A stretch of 10,289 nucleotides of DNA from Deltaproteobacteria bacterium (GTDB lineage: Bacteria > Desulfobacterota > Dissulfuribacteria > Dissulfuribacterales > S140-46). Of this stretch, positions 1 through 7,136 are shown one piece after another. The notes beneath the pieces were generated by a model. That model was not told the DNA's origin. It ran no database searches and saw only the letters and a list, made by a program, of their open reading frames with translations. Where the stretch lies: positions 1-10,289 of the forward strand of contig WFVQ01000099.1 in the NCBI GenBank assembly GCA_015491585.1, given 5' to 3'. Made by a program: the position numbers and the translations under genes. Every line of letters begins with the position of its first letter. The stretch's first letter is position 1.

Positions 1-144
1 GTGTCGCTCTACCATTTGCGGTTGTTAGGCGCAGTGGATCATTACTACAGGGAGGCGGTGCGCCGCTTCGGGGAGACGCCGTGGATCAGGCGCAACAGCC
101 AGGTCTTGGCGGCCAGCGGCATAGACGTGAAGAGACGGGATTAG
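1..144 (+). CDS. 3' end of an unidentified gene (C-terminal 47 residues)
   Basis: Frame 1 is open from the window edge to a TAG at 142-144. The visible tail is rich in Arg, Tyr and hydrophobic residues, includes the segment FGETPWIRRNSQVLAASGI, and ends KRRD. I do not recognise the family. It does not look like the usual C-terminus of a GspK minor pseudopilin, which might be expected before a GspL/PilM gene. A GTG happens to sit at position 1, but the coding frame most likely continues upstream of the window. It ends one base before the GTG start of the PilM-like gene, so it is probably cotranscribed with the secretion cluster. That the frame is real is likely; the function is unknown. Confidence 0.6.
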   Translation: MSLYHLRLLGAVDHYYREAVRRFGETPWIRRNSQVLAASGIDVKRRD

Positions 145-145
145 G

Positions 146-1147
146 GTGTTCTGGCGCAAGCGAAGGATAACAGGCATTCTCCTCGACGGGCACTGGGGTG
201 TTGTGGCCGAAGGCCGCGGCAACGGCAGGGTCGTGGGGGTTGGGAGGAGCGCGGCTCCTGGTGTTGCTCCAGAAGACCTGGCCGGCTTCTTTGACGGGCT
301 ACCCCGTGGCAATGGCCGCAAGGCCGCGTTGTCCCTGCCTTTGGGGGCCTTCGACGTCCTGCTCCTCAGCTTTCCTCCAGTGCCTGAGGAGGCAATGGCG
401 GCGGCTGTGGGTTATCAGCTTTCACGGAACGTAGAGGGCAAGGTGGAGGAGTATGTGTACGACTGGATGGAGAACTCCAGGGATCCCAGGGCCGTGGAGG
501 TCACGGTTTACATGCTGGAGCGCTCCAGGTTTCAGGCATTTGACTCCATGCTCCAGTCGCATGGATACAGACTCACCTATCTGGAGCCCGACATCTTTTC
601 GGCCTTTGCATTCTTGGAAGCGAAGATGCCGGAGTGCGACAGCGCAACGGGCGCTGTCATCGGCGTGCTCCTCTGGGAAGATTCCATCTCCCTCGGCATC
701 AAACATGGAGAGTCGCTTCCTGTTGCCAGGAGCGTGGCCCTGCGGCAGGAGGAGGCCGTCGAGCTGGCCGCCGAGGAGCGGTCAGTGGCCGCTGATACCG
801 TTGACATATTCGAGGAGTTCGGCCTGGCTGCCGAGGGTCGCGGCAAAGAGGGCGCCGTGCAAATAGAGGATGATCCCCTTGCGGAACAGAGGCGGCGTTA
901 TCGTGAGTACCTGGACTCCGTTGTGCTCGAGGTGGTGAGGAGCAGAGACTATTTCGTGTCTGTCCTGAAGCGTGGCAGGATAGAGGGGATCGTGCTTGGT
1001 GGGCCGGCGCGGGTGGTGGGCGATCTCTCCACCATGTTGGCCGGGGCCCTGGATATACCGGTGCACGAGTTTCCAGAGGATGTGCTCGGTCTGCCCTGCA
1101 CCAGTGCGCAGGCCGTAGCCGCCGCCGGCAGTGTCATGGGGAGGTGA
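146..1147 (+). CDS. PilM/GspL-like actin-fold assembly protein
   Basis: A 333-residue cytoplasmic protein resembling PilM, MshI and the cytoplasmic half of GspL, the actin-like inner-membrane assembly component that docks to a PilN-type tail. An N-terminal strand pair (ITGILLDGHWGVVAEG) is followed by a region resembling the PilM beta hairpin (LPLGAFDVLLLSFPPVPEE, about residues 65-82). Next come the conserved YDW region and a strand-helix unit around residues 115-140. The C-terminal part carries the glycine turn IVLGGPARVV (about 281-290), as in ATP-binding actin-fold proteins. There is no transmembrane helix, so GspL's cytoplasmic and membrane functions are split here between this gene and the next, as in type IV pili. 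A Glu/Ala-rich linker of about 50 residues (roughly 195-245) interrupts the fold. The start is GTG, one base after the previous stop, with only a weak ribosome site, suggesting translational coupling. PilM, MshI and GspL cannot be told apart by eye. Confidence 0.8.
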   Translation: MFWRKRRITGILLDGHWGVVAEGRGNGRVVGVGRSAAPGVAPEDLAGFFDGLPRGNGRKAALSLPLGAFDVLLLSFPPVPEEAMAAAVGYQLSRNVEGKVEEYVYDWMENSRDPRAVEVTVYMLERSRFQAFDSMLQSHGYRLTYLEPDIFSAFAFLEAKMPECDSATGAVIGVLLWEDSISLGIKHGESLPVARSVALRQEEAVELAAEERSVAADTVDIFEEFGLAAEGRGKEGAVQIEDDPLAEQRRRYREYLDSVVLEVVRSRDYFVSVLKRGRIEGIVLGGPARVVGDLSTMLAGALDIPVHEFPEDVLGLPCTSAQAVAAAGSVMGR

Positions 1148-1149
1148 GC

Positions 1150-1707
1150 ATGCGCCGTGTGAATCTGGTTCCTCCCCTGCCGCTTGCTGCGCGCATCAGG
1201 ATGACCGGCATACCGTTGGCCGTCCTTCTATTGGGAATGGCTGCAATATATGTGGGATTATCCTACATGCGGATGGAGCGGGAGCTGGCCTTGCTGGCGG
1301 CCAGGCGCGCCGAGCTCCAGCAGGCATTGGCGCGGAGGGAGGCCACCCTTGCCAAGCTGGCAGCTGTGAAAAAGAAGGTGGAGGGATTGAGGCAGGAGAA
1401 GAAGGAGTTGGAGTCCACGGTGAACGAGCTCGTGAAGAGCAGGAGGATGGTTCCGCCCCTCTCCAACTTCCTGGTGCTCCTGTCCCAGGCCCTTCCTTCC
1501 TCTGCCAAGGTTGAGGCCATCGAGATCAAGGGGGAGAGTGGAGCAGTCAGCGGGCAGGTCTTGCGCATAGGAGAGATGTCCACGTTCGTGGAGGCCCTGA
1601 ATCAGGCCCCGATAGTGGATGATGCCAGGTTGGTGTTCCTGGAGGCGGTGGACAAGGAGCACAGATTGTACAGGTTCAAGGTGGTTTTCGTTCTGAAGAG
1701 GGGTTGA
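1150..1707 (+). CDS. PilN-like inner-membrane assembly protein
   Basis: 185 residues with the PilN / GspL-C-terminal layout. The N-terminal cytoplasmic peptide MRRVNLVPPLP matches the conserved (I/V)NL(L/V)P motif with which PilN binds PilM. One membrane helix follows (about residues 20-38, IPLAVLLLGMAAIYVGLSY), then a long Arg/Glu/Leu/Lys-rich coiled coil (about 40-95) and a small ferredoxin-like periplasmic domain. The ATG at 1150 is preferred over the GTG at 1144 because GGAGG lies at 1140-1144, five bases before it, and because it places the NLVP motif next to the N-terminus. The site sits over the end of the PilM-like gene, whose TGA is at 1145-1147. The protein probably pairs with the next gene product to link the cytoplasmic PilM ring to the periplasmic parts. 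Confidence 0.82.
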   Translation: MRRVNLVPPLPLAARIRMTGIPLAVLLLGMAAIYVGLSYMRMERELALLAARRAELQQALARREATLAKLAAVKKKVEGLRQEKKELESTVNELVKSRRMVPPLSNFLVLLSQALPSSAKVEAIEIKGESGAVSGQVLRIGEMSTFVEALNQAPIVDDARLVFLEAVDKEHRLYRFKVVFVLKRG

Positions 1708-1716
1708 GCTGCCGAG

Positions 1717-2385
1717 ATGGCTTTGAAGTCTGGTGACAAGATAAACTTCCGCAGGTTGGAGGCCGCGGTCAGGCGTTTCCTCTTCGAACTGAAGCGGGAC
1801 AAGGCGGTCAGCGACGCCCTGCTCGCGGTTCTGATCATCGCGGCGCTCGCCTTGGGGATATGGTTCATTGGCGACCGTTTCCTGTTGAGGCCCAAGGAGG
1901 TGAAGCGGCTCTCGCTGGAGAGGGCGTGCTCCAGGCTCCAGGCCGAGCTGTCGGCCCCTCTGCCTCTGGCGGACCTGGAGAGGTTGAGAGAGGAGAAGGA
2001 GCGGCTGGAGCAAGAGTTGAAGGTGTTGGAGTCCAAGCGTTTTTTCCTCGAACAGGACCTGCGGGCCAGGACCGATCCCATACGTTTCCAGCGCACTGTG
2101 CTGGGTTTCGTTCCAGGAGCGCCGTTTCCTTTGAAGACCTCCCTTATAAAGTCGTCGTTCAGCGGGCCACGGGCCCTGGTCAGGGGAAGGTTGCCATACT
2201 TGGATCTGCTTCAGTATCTCGACTACCTGGAGCACGAGCTCTCTGTGGCCTTCATGGATGACTTCTCCGTCTCCGAGACCGGGTGTGATCAGGATCAGGG
2301 AAAGGAGGCCCTCCTCTGTTTCTCCATCACCCTGGCCAGTTCCGCTCCAGGCCAGGAGGAGGGTGGCAAGGCGGGAGGGAAGTGA
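1717..2385 (+). CDS. PilO/GspM-like inner-membrane assembly protein
   Basis: 222 residues with the same plan as PilN: a short basic cytoplasmic N-terminus, one membrane helix (about residues 33-51, DALLAVLIIAALALGIWFI), a Glu/Arg/Leu coiled coil (about 60-105), then a periplasmic domain. The family is assigned mainly from this topology, the size and the position after pilN and before the pilP-like gene; sequence identity to PilO or GspM is too low to see by eye. The Asp-, Gln- and Gly-rich tail after about residue 195 is probably disordered. It starts nine bases after the previous stop with only a weak ribosome site (GAGGGG at 1698-1703 is rather distant), so coupling is likely. It is expected to heterodimerise with the PilN-like protein in the inner-membrane alignment complex. 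Confidence 0.7.
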   Translation: MALKSGDKINFRRLEAAVRRFLFELKRDKAVSDALLAVLIIAALALGIWFIGDRFLLRPKEVKRLSLERACSRLQAELSAPLPLADLERLREEKERLEQELKVLESKRFFLEQDLRARTDPIRFQRTVLGFVPGAPFPLKTSLIKSSFSGPRALVRGRLPYLDLLQYLDYLEHELSVAFMDDFSVSETGCDQDQGKEALLCFSITLASSAPGQEEGGKAGGK

Positions 2386-2386
2386 G

Positions 2387-2788
2387 ATGTTCAACTTGTT
2401 GATAGCCGTGCTGTTCCCCTTGTTCCTTGTTTTTCCGGTTCAGCCGGTCTTGGGGGAGAAGGCTCTGGTCATGGATCTCCCTTCCGGGGCAGTGGAACGC
2501 CGCGCTCAGGTGAGCATAGGTGAAGATTCCATTAGGAATCCGTTCCGCTGGAGGACGGCACCTGGAGGCGGCGAGAAAGGGGAAGAGCTGAGGCTGGAGG
2601 GAATACTGTGGAACGAGGCCATGCCCCTGGCGGTAATCAATTCCAGGCTTGTCGGAGTGGGCGATATGGTGGGAAAGAGCATAGTGGTGTCCATCAGCCG
2701 CAATGGGGTGGTGGTATCCACTGCTGGAGGGATTACCCAGGTCCTGGAGTTCAAGGCGGAGTCCATACCCGATGTGCCGTGGAATTGA
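2387..2788 (+). CDS. Exported PilP/GspB/MshK-like secretin-linking protein
   Basis: 133 residues. An N-terminal signal peptide or membrane anchor (MFNLLIAVLFPLFLVFPVQP, likely cleaved near VLG at about 20-22) carries no lipobox Cys, unlike classical PilP lipoproteins. After a short linker with an RNPFRWR segment comes one compact beta domain: LEGILWNE, then PLAVINSRLVGVGDMVG, then a VVVS strand and a final VLEF strand. This 'own-product in, glycine turn, hydrophobic strand' pattern is typical of the GspB/GspC homology-region/PilP domains that bind the N-terminal domains of secretins. The frame stays open upstream to 2258, but the ATG at 2387 gives the signal peptide and has GGAGG at 2374-2378, eight bases away. 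Its TGATG-like closeness to the previous TGA (2383-2385) suggests coupling. The gene directly precedes the secretin gene, fitting a bridge from the inner-membrane complex to the pore. Confidence 0.72.
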   Translation: MFNLLIAVLFPLFLVFPVQPVLGEKALVMDLPSGAVERRAQVSIGEDSIRNPFRWRTAPGGGEKGEELRLEGILWNEAMPLAVINSRLVGVGDMVGKSIVVSISRNGVVVSTAGGITQVLEFKAESIPDVPWN

Positions 2789-2818
2789 GCGGAATGGTCG
2801 GCGTCAGGGGGCTTAGAT

Positions 2819-2823
2819 GGAGG
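2819..2823 (+). promoter_or_regulatory. Ribosome binding site deciding the secretin start
   Basis: GGAGG lies eight bases upstream of the ATG at 2832. An earlier in-frame ATG at 2817 overlaps this motif and has no good site of its own, so 2832 is the better start. Confidence 0.6.
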
Positions 2824-2831
2824 CGAGAGAG

Positions 2832-4256
2832 ATGGTGAAGAGAGGATCGGGGCCGTTGTCCAGGCCGTGGTGTTGCTCGCTGGTTTCGTTCCTGCTTGCG
2901 GTCTTCTTTGCTGGTGCGGCCTTTTCGGGAGGAGCGGCCGTTTCCGATGAAGAGTTCATCTCCAGGCTCAAGGCGATTCCGGTGTCCATCCAGTGCGAGG
3001 CCGTGGACGTGGCGCTGTTGCTGAGGGGAATCGCAAGGCAGGCAGGGGTAAACATCTACATCCCAGACGATCTCAAAGATACCGTCACTCTCGATTTCCA
3101 GGATGTCACCCTATACGACGTCTTTGAGACCATATTGAAGGCAAAGGGGCTAAAGTACAGGATCGACCACTCGGTGATCTTCATAACCCGTTCGGGGCAG
3201 GAGGAGGGCACAGGGCGTTACGTGGCCAGGCGGATAGAGATAGTGGTCGGAGACGCCGACGATTATGTGGAACTCCTCACTCCGCTTCTCAGCTCAAAGG
3301 GGAGGATCAGGACCGCGCAGTCCACCACCAACCAGAACAATACCGTGAGCGACGAGGCTTACACCCTCACCAATACCAAGAAGTACATCATCGTCATGGA
3401 CGAGGAGCCCATTGTCCGCCGGATAGAGGAGATGGTGAAGCAGCTTAACCATTCTATAGGACAGATATACATAGATGCCAAGATAGTCGCTATAAAAACC
3501 GGTGCCAGCAGGGCCCTCGGCATAAACTGGAGCATGGAGGAGAGGGCTGGAGAGCTTTCTAAGGTGATCGAGGATCTGCGAAAGCAGGGGGACAACCAGG
3601 CACTATGGGATCTGGTCAAGAACAGCGCTTCGATGGACATACTCGCCTCCAACCAGTTCCTTGTGGGTATAGTGCATGACGCACTGAAGATAGATATGGA
3701 GATCAGGGCCCTTGAGACGAAGAAGCTGGCCAAGGTGCTCTCTACTCCGCGGCTACTGGTCCTGGATGGCGAGAGCGCGGTGATAAAACAGGGCGAGGAA
3801 GTTCCTTATGTCACCTCCAGCCGGGATGGCTACTACTCCAATGTCCAGTTCCGGGAGGCCACCCTCAGCCTGAGCGTCACGCCCACCATCCTGCCCAACG
3901 GCTACATCGTCCTCCACGTCGCCATCACCAACGACAGCGTGAGCGAGCAGACCGTAGGAGACGACTTCCCCCTGCTAAACAAGGAGAGCATGGCCACTTC
4001 TCTGTTTCTGAAAGATGGAGTCACCGCGGTGATCGGAGGAATCCAGGTCCAGAGGGAGCTGGATTCCGACGCCTCGGTCCCGCTGCTTTCCAGGTTGCCT
4101 CTGGTAGGCGGCCTTTTCAGCCAGGATCTCAAGGGCAAGGACGCGGCCGAGCTGTTGGTGTTCCTGACCCCAAGGGTTATCTCCATGAATCCGTTCGCCG
4201 AGCTTGAGAAGGCGCTGAAGAGGGTGCAGAAGGATGGAGAGCAGGAGAGCCAGTAA
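2832..4256 (+). CDS. Secretin (GspD/PilQ/MshL-type outer-membrane pore)
   Basis: 474 residues forming the outer-membrane channel. A signal peptide (hydrophobic core about residues 14-31) is followed by an STN/N0 domain (about 45-120, with VSIQCEAVDVALLLRGIARQ). Next is one N1-like KH-type domain (about 130-215), in which a TTNQNNTVSDEA stretch looks like an extended loop, and then the secretin domain. Diagnostic parts are VPYVTSS from residue 324, IGGI at 401-404, VPLLSRLPLVGGLF at 416-429, and FLTPRVI near 445-455. The protein is shorter than typical GspD (about 650) or PilQ (700 or more). It has no AMIN domains, no N2/N3 repeats and no obvious pilotin-binding S domain, so its size and layout are closer to MshL-like or minimal secretins. 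The end overlaps the ATPase gene by 23 bases. Secretin identity is certain; the exact system is not. Confidence 0.93.
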   Translation: MVKRGSGPLSRPWCCSLVSFLLAVFFAGAAFSGGAAVSDEEFISRLKAIPVSIQCEAVDVALLLRGIARQAGVNIYIPDDLKDTVTLDFQDVTLYDVFETILKAKGLKYRIDHSVIFITRSGQEEGTGRYVARRIEIVVGDADDYVELLTPLLSSKGRIRTAQSTTNQNNTVSDEAYTLTNTKKYIIVMDEEPIVRRIEEMVKQLNHSIGQIYIDAKIVAIKTGASRALGINWSMEERAGELSKVIEDLRKQGDNQALWDLVKNSASMDILASNQFLVGIVHDALKIDMEIRALETKKLAKVLSTPRLLVLDGESAVIKQGEEVPYVTSSRDGYYSNVQFREATLSLSVTPTILPNGYIVLHVAITNDSVSEQTVGDDFPLLNKESMATSLFLKDGVTAVIGGIQVQRELDSDASVPLLSRLPLVGGLFSQDLKGKDAAELLVFLTPRVISMNPFAELEKALKRVQKDGEQESQ

Positions 4257-5889
4257 GCCTGGCGCCAGGCTGCGGCTGGGAGACATCCTGGTTGCAGAGG
4301 GCCTCATCACCCCGGCACAGCTAAAGCAGGCCCTGGATTTCGGCCGTTCCAAAGGGCTCAAGCTGGGAGAGGCCCTGGAAGAGTTGGGCCTGGTGAACGA
4401 GGAGCAGGTGACCAAGGCCCTCGCCCGCCAGTTGAATCTGCCGCAAGTGGACCTCTCAAAGGTGGTCATAGACTCTTCCCTCAGGGACGTGGTTCCCGAG
4501 ATGCTCGCCCGTAAATACATACTGATTCCCATAGGGAAGAAGGGGGGCGAGCTGTTGGTCGCCATCTCCGATCCCCTCAACGTCATGGCCGTGGATGAGG
4601 TGGGGCGGGTGGCCAAGGCGAAGGTGGTCACCTGCATAGCGCCAAAGTCACAGATCATGGCGGCCATAGAGAAGCTCTACCACAAGGAGGGGCTCCATAC
4701 GCCAGAGGGCTTTGGCGAGGCCGCGGATTCCGAGGCCGTGGAGGTGGTGAACGACTTCATACTCTCGGCGGTCCAGCGCGAGGCTAGTGATATCCATGTA
4801 GAGCCCCTTGAGAGCCACCTGAGGATCAGGGTGAGGGTGGATGGCGTCTTGCATGTCCTGAAGCAGCTTCCTATGGAGTTATATCCCTCTATCCTTTCCA
4901 GGATCAAGGTCATGGCAGCGATGGACATAGGCGAGAGGCGACGCCCTCAGGATGGAAGATTTGAGATGGCGGTTGCAGGAAAGGAGATAGATTTCAGGGT
5001 CTCCACGCTGCCAACCAGCAAGGGGGAGAAGGTGGTCATGCGCCTGCTGGACAAGTCCAGCATAAAGCTTTCGCTTGAAGACCTCGGCCTGAATCCGGCG
5101 CAGCATGCCCTTCTTGACTCCAATCTCAGGAACCCCCACGGCATGATCCTGGTCACAGGCCCTACTGGAAGCGGCAAGACCACTACCCTTTACGCCGGGC
5201 TCAACCTCTTGAATTCCATCGAGAAGAACATAGTGACCGTGGAGGATCCGGTGGAGTATGAGCTCGAGGGTGTCAGCCAGGTGCAGGTCAATCCCAAGGC
5301 AGACTTGACGTTTGCCAATGCGCTGCGTTCCATCCTCAGGCAGGATCCAGATATAGTAATGATCGGAGAGATAAGGGATGTGGAGACCGCCGAGATAGCC
5401 ATCCACGCGGCCTTGACCGGCCATCTGGTCCTCTCCACCTTGCACACCAACACCTCCAGCGGCGCGGTTGCCAGGTTGATGGACATGGGGGTCCAGCCGT
5501 TTCTCATAGCCTCGTCGCTGGAGCTGGTGGTGGCGCAGCGGCTCGTTAGGCGGCTCTGCCAGGACTGCAAGGAACCCTTCGATCCTCCTGACACCCTCTG
5601 GAGGGACCTGGGCATAGAGCCGCGGAAAGATGTCACAATCTACCGCTCCAAGGGGTGCCCGCTCTGCAACAACACCGGCTACCGCGGAAGGATCGCGATC
5701 TTCGAGCTCATGCCCATGAACCGGGAGATGGAACGGCTGGTTATGGAGAGGGCATCCAGCTCACAGCTTATGCACGAGGCGGTGAAACAGGGGATGACCA
5801 CGCTGAGGGAGTCTGGGGTCGAGAAGGTGCTGGAAGGTGTGACCTCCATCGACGAGGTCCTCCGTGTAACCATGGATTCTGTCTCGTAG
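4234..5889 (+). CDS. gspE: GspE/PilB-family assembly ATPase
   Basis: 551 residues; the cytoplasmic hexameric motor that drives pseudopilus or pilus assembly. The N-terminal GspE-N/MshEN-like domain (about 10-150; LGDILVAEGLITPAQLKQAL, then LGEALEELGLVNEEQV) is a repeated helical module. In some relatives, such as MshE, this type binds cyclic-di-GMP; I cannot tell whether it does here. The ATPase domain has the ASDIHVEP segment, Walker A GPTGSGKT at 309-316, the Asp box VEDPVEYE, Walker B-like IVMIGE at 374-379, and the His box TGHLVLSTLHTN. The zinc-binding tetra-Cys (C442, C445, C475, C478) is intact, as in GspE and many PilB. The ATG at 4234 lies inside the secretin gene (23-base overlap), with AGGG at 4221-4224 upstream. 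No other start codon allows the complete N-terminal domain. No essential motif is missing. Confidence 0.95.
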   Translation: MESRRASKPGARLRLGDILVAEGLITPAQLKQALDFGRSKGLKLGEALEELGLVNEEQVTKALARQLNLPQVDLSKVVIDSSLRDVVPEMLARKYILIPIGKKGGELLVAISDPLNVMAVDEVGRVAKAKVVTCIAPKSQIMAAIEKLYHKEGLHTPEGFGEAADSEAVEVVNDFILSAVQREASDIHVEPLESHLRIRVRVDGVLHVLKQLPMELYPSILSRIKVMAAMDIGERRRPQDGRFEMAVAGKEIDFRVSTLPTSKGEKVVMRLLDKSSIKLSLEDLGLNPAQHALLDSNLRNPHGMILVTGPTGSGKTTTLYAGLNLLNSIEKNIVTVEDPVEYELEGVSQVQVNPKADLTFANALRSILRQDPDIVMIGEIRDVETAEIAIHAALTGHLVLSTLHTNTSSGAVARLMDMGVQPFLIASSLELVVAQRLVRRLCQDCKEPFDPPDTLWRDLGIEPRKDVTIYRSKGCPLCNNTGYRGRIAIFELMPMNREMERLVMERASSSQLMHEAVKQGMTTLRESGVEKVLEGVTSIDEVLRVTMDSVS

Positions 5890-5893
5890 GAGG
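5888..5893 (+). promoter_or_regulatory. Ribosome binding site deciding a TTG start for GspF
   Basis: AGGAGG overlaps the ATPase stop codon (TAG at 5887-5889) and sits five bases before TTG at 5899. The in-frame GTG at 5893 overlaps the motif itself, so it cannot be the start served by this site. Confidence 0.7.
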
Positions 5894-5898
5894 TGGCG

Positions 5899-7125
5899 TT
5901 GCCGGTCTTCAGGTATTCCGCCCTGGACAGCGCTGGATCGGTGGTGGAGGGGTCGCATTCTGCGGAGACCGTTGCAGAGGTGGAGGCCTGGCTCCAGAGC
6001 AGGAACATGGCTCCCATCGAGATAGAGGTGGGAGAGGCTAAGGGCGGTTCCGGCACATGGCAGCGCCTGCAGGAGAGGTTCTCACCGGTCACCTTGGAGG
6101 ACAGGATTCTCCTTTGCCGCCAGATAGGGGCCATGTTCGGGGCCGGGATCTCCATCCTCCAGATCTTCGAGACCATAGGGAGGCAGGTCAAGAACCCGCG
6201 GCTGAAGGCGGTTCTGGGAGTTATATTCGACGATATCAGGCGGGGGGAATCCCTGAGCGATTCGTTTGCCAGGCATGGCTCCATCTTCGATGCACTGTTC
6301 ATAAACCTGGTGAAGGTAGGAGAGGAGTCGGGAAACCTGCCGCTCTGTTTCAACTACCTCGCCGACCTTTACGAAAACGAGAAGGCCACCACCGAGCGGA
6401 TCAAATCCGCCACCCGGTATCCCAAGATCGTGATAACCGCCATCTTCCTCGCGGTCAGTTTTCTCATGACGTTCGTGGTGCCCAAGTTCGTGGACCTCTT
6501 CAGGTCCAGCAACGTGCCCCTTCCCTGGCCTACCAGGGTCCTGGTGGCGGTGAGCAATTTCTTCTCCAGCTACTATATCGTTATATTCGGTGGTGTGATC
6601 CTTGCAATCGCGCTCTACAAGCTCTCCATGAGATATGAGGGGCCCAGGGCCCTGCGCGACAGGCTGCTCCTCAAGATGCCCATAATAGGAGAGCTCTCCA
6701 GGAAGATCTATCTCTCCCGCTACTGCCGTATCCTCGCGGTCCTCACCAGGAGCGGCATCGACATCATAAGGACCTTGGAGCTCTCGGCGGACAGTATGAA
6801 GAACCTTGTGCTCCAGGGTATGGCTAAGGAGGTTATGGAGGCGGTCAGGGTAGGAGTGCCCCTGGACGAGGCTATGGAGCGCCAGCACCACTTCACTCCA
6901 CTGGTGATCCAGATGGTGGCCGCGGGAGTGGAGTCAGGACAGGTGGACGAGCTCATGTCAAAGGTGGCGGACTACTACGACATGGAGGCGGATTATACCA
7001 TCAGGAACCTCTCCACGCTCATAGAGCCCATCCTCCTGGCGGTCCTCGGCGTCATAGTGGGCTTCATCGCCCTGGCCATCTTCCTGCCCATGTGGAGCAT
7101 GATGGACGTGATGAGGGGACGATAG
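5899..7125 (+). CDS. gspF: GspF/PilC-family inner-membrane platform protein
   Basis: 408 residues starting from TTG. This gives the usual family beginning MPVFRYSALD and uses the strong AGGAGG at 5888-5893. The protein is the polytopic platform on which the GspE motor acts. There are two homologous T2SSF domains (about 70-190 and 275-395). The first contains GAGISILQIFETIGRQ and GEESGNLP; the second repeats the pattern with RSGIDIIRTLELSADS and GVESGQVDELM. Membrane helices are at about 177-201, 215-243 and 375-398, in the standard three-helix topology. It is the last gene of the plus-strand cluster and ends three bases from the stop of the convergent scpA. Pseudopilin and prepilin peptidase genes do not follow, so they must lie elsewhere, perhaps upstream of the window. 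Confidence 0.94.
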   Translation: MPVFRYSALDSAGSVVEGSHSAETVAEVEAWLQSRNMAPIEIEVGEAKGGSGTWQRLQERFSPVTLEDRILLCRQIGAMFGAGISILQIFETIGRQVKNPRLKAVLGVIFDDIRRGESLSDSFARHGSIFDALFINLVKVGEESGNLPLCFNYLADLYENEKATTERIKSATRYPKIVITAIFLAVSFLMTFVVPKFVDLFRSSNVPLPWPTRVLVAVSNFFSSYYIVIFGGVILAIALYKLSMRYEGPRALRDRLLLKMPIIGELSRKIYLSRYCRILAVLTRSGIDIIRTLELSADSMKNLVLQGMAKEVMEAVRVGVPLDEAMERQHHFTPLVIQMVAAGVESGQVDELMSKVADYYDMEADYTIRNLSTLIEPILLAVLGVIVGFIALAIFLPMWSMMDVMRGR

Positions 7126-7136
7126 GCCCTACGTCC
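7117..7136. other. Hairpin spanning the convergent gspF/scpA stop codons
   Basis: GGACG (7117-7121) pairs with CGTCC (7132-7136), and TAG (7123-7125) pairs with CTA (7129-7131). The loop is GCC, with a single bulged A at 7122. The two inner arms are the stop codons of the two convergent genes. An eight-pair stem can therefore form in either transcript. There is no T-tract on either side, so it is not a standard intrinsic terminator; it may be a pause site or RNA 3'-end structure, or chance. Confidence 0.45.

Noticed and set aside
2258..2386. Upstream extension of the PilP-like protein
   Set aside because: It overlaps the PilO-like gene and would bury the signal peptide; the ATG at 2387 has a well-placed ribosome site.
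1258..2394. 378-codon minus-strand open frame
   Set aside because: It is antisense to the PilN- and PilO-like genes, of low complexity (Leu/Gln/Gly/Arg), and caused by GC-rich coiled-coil coding sequence.
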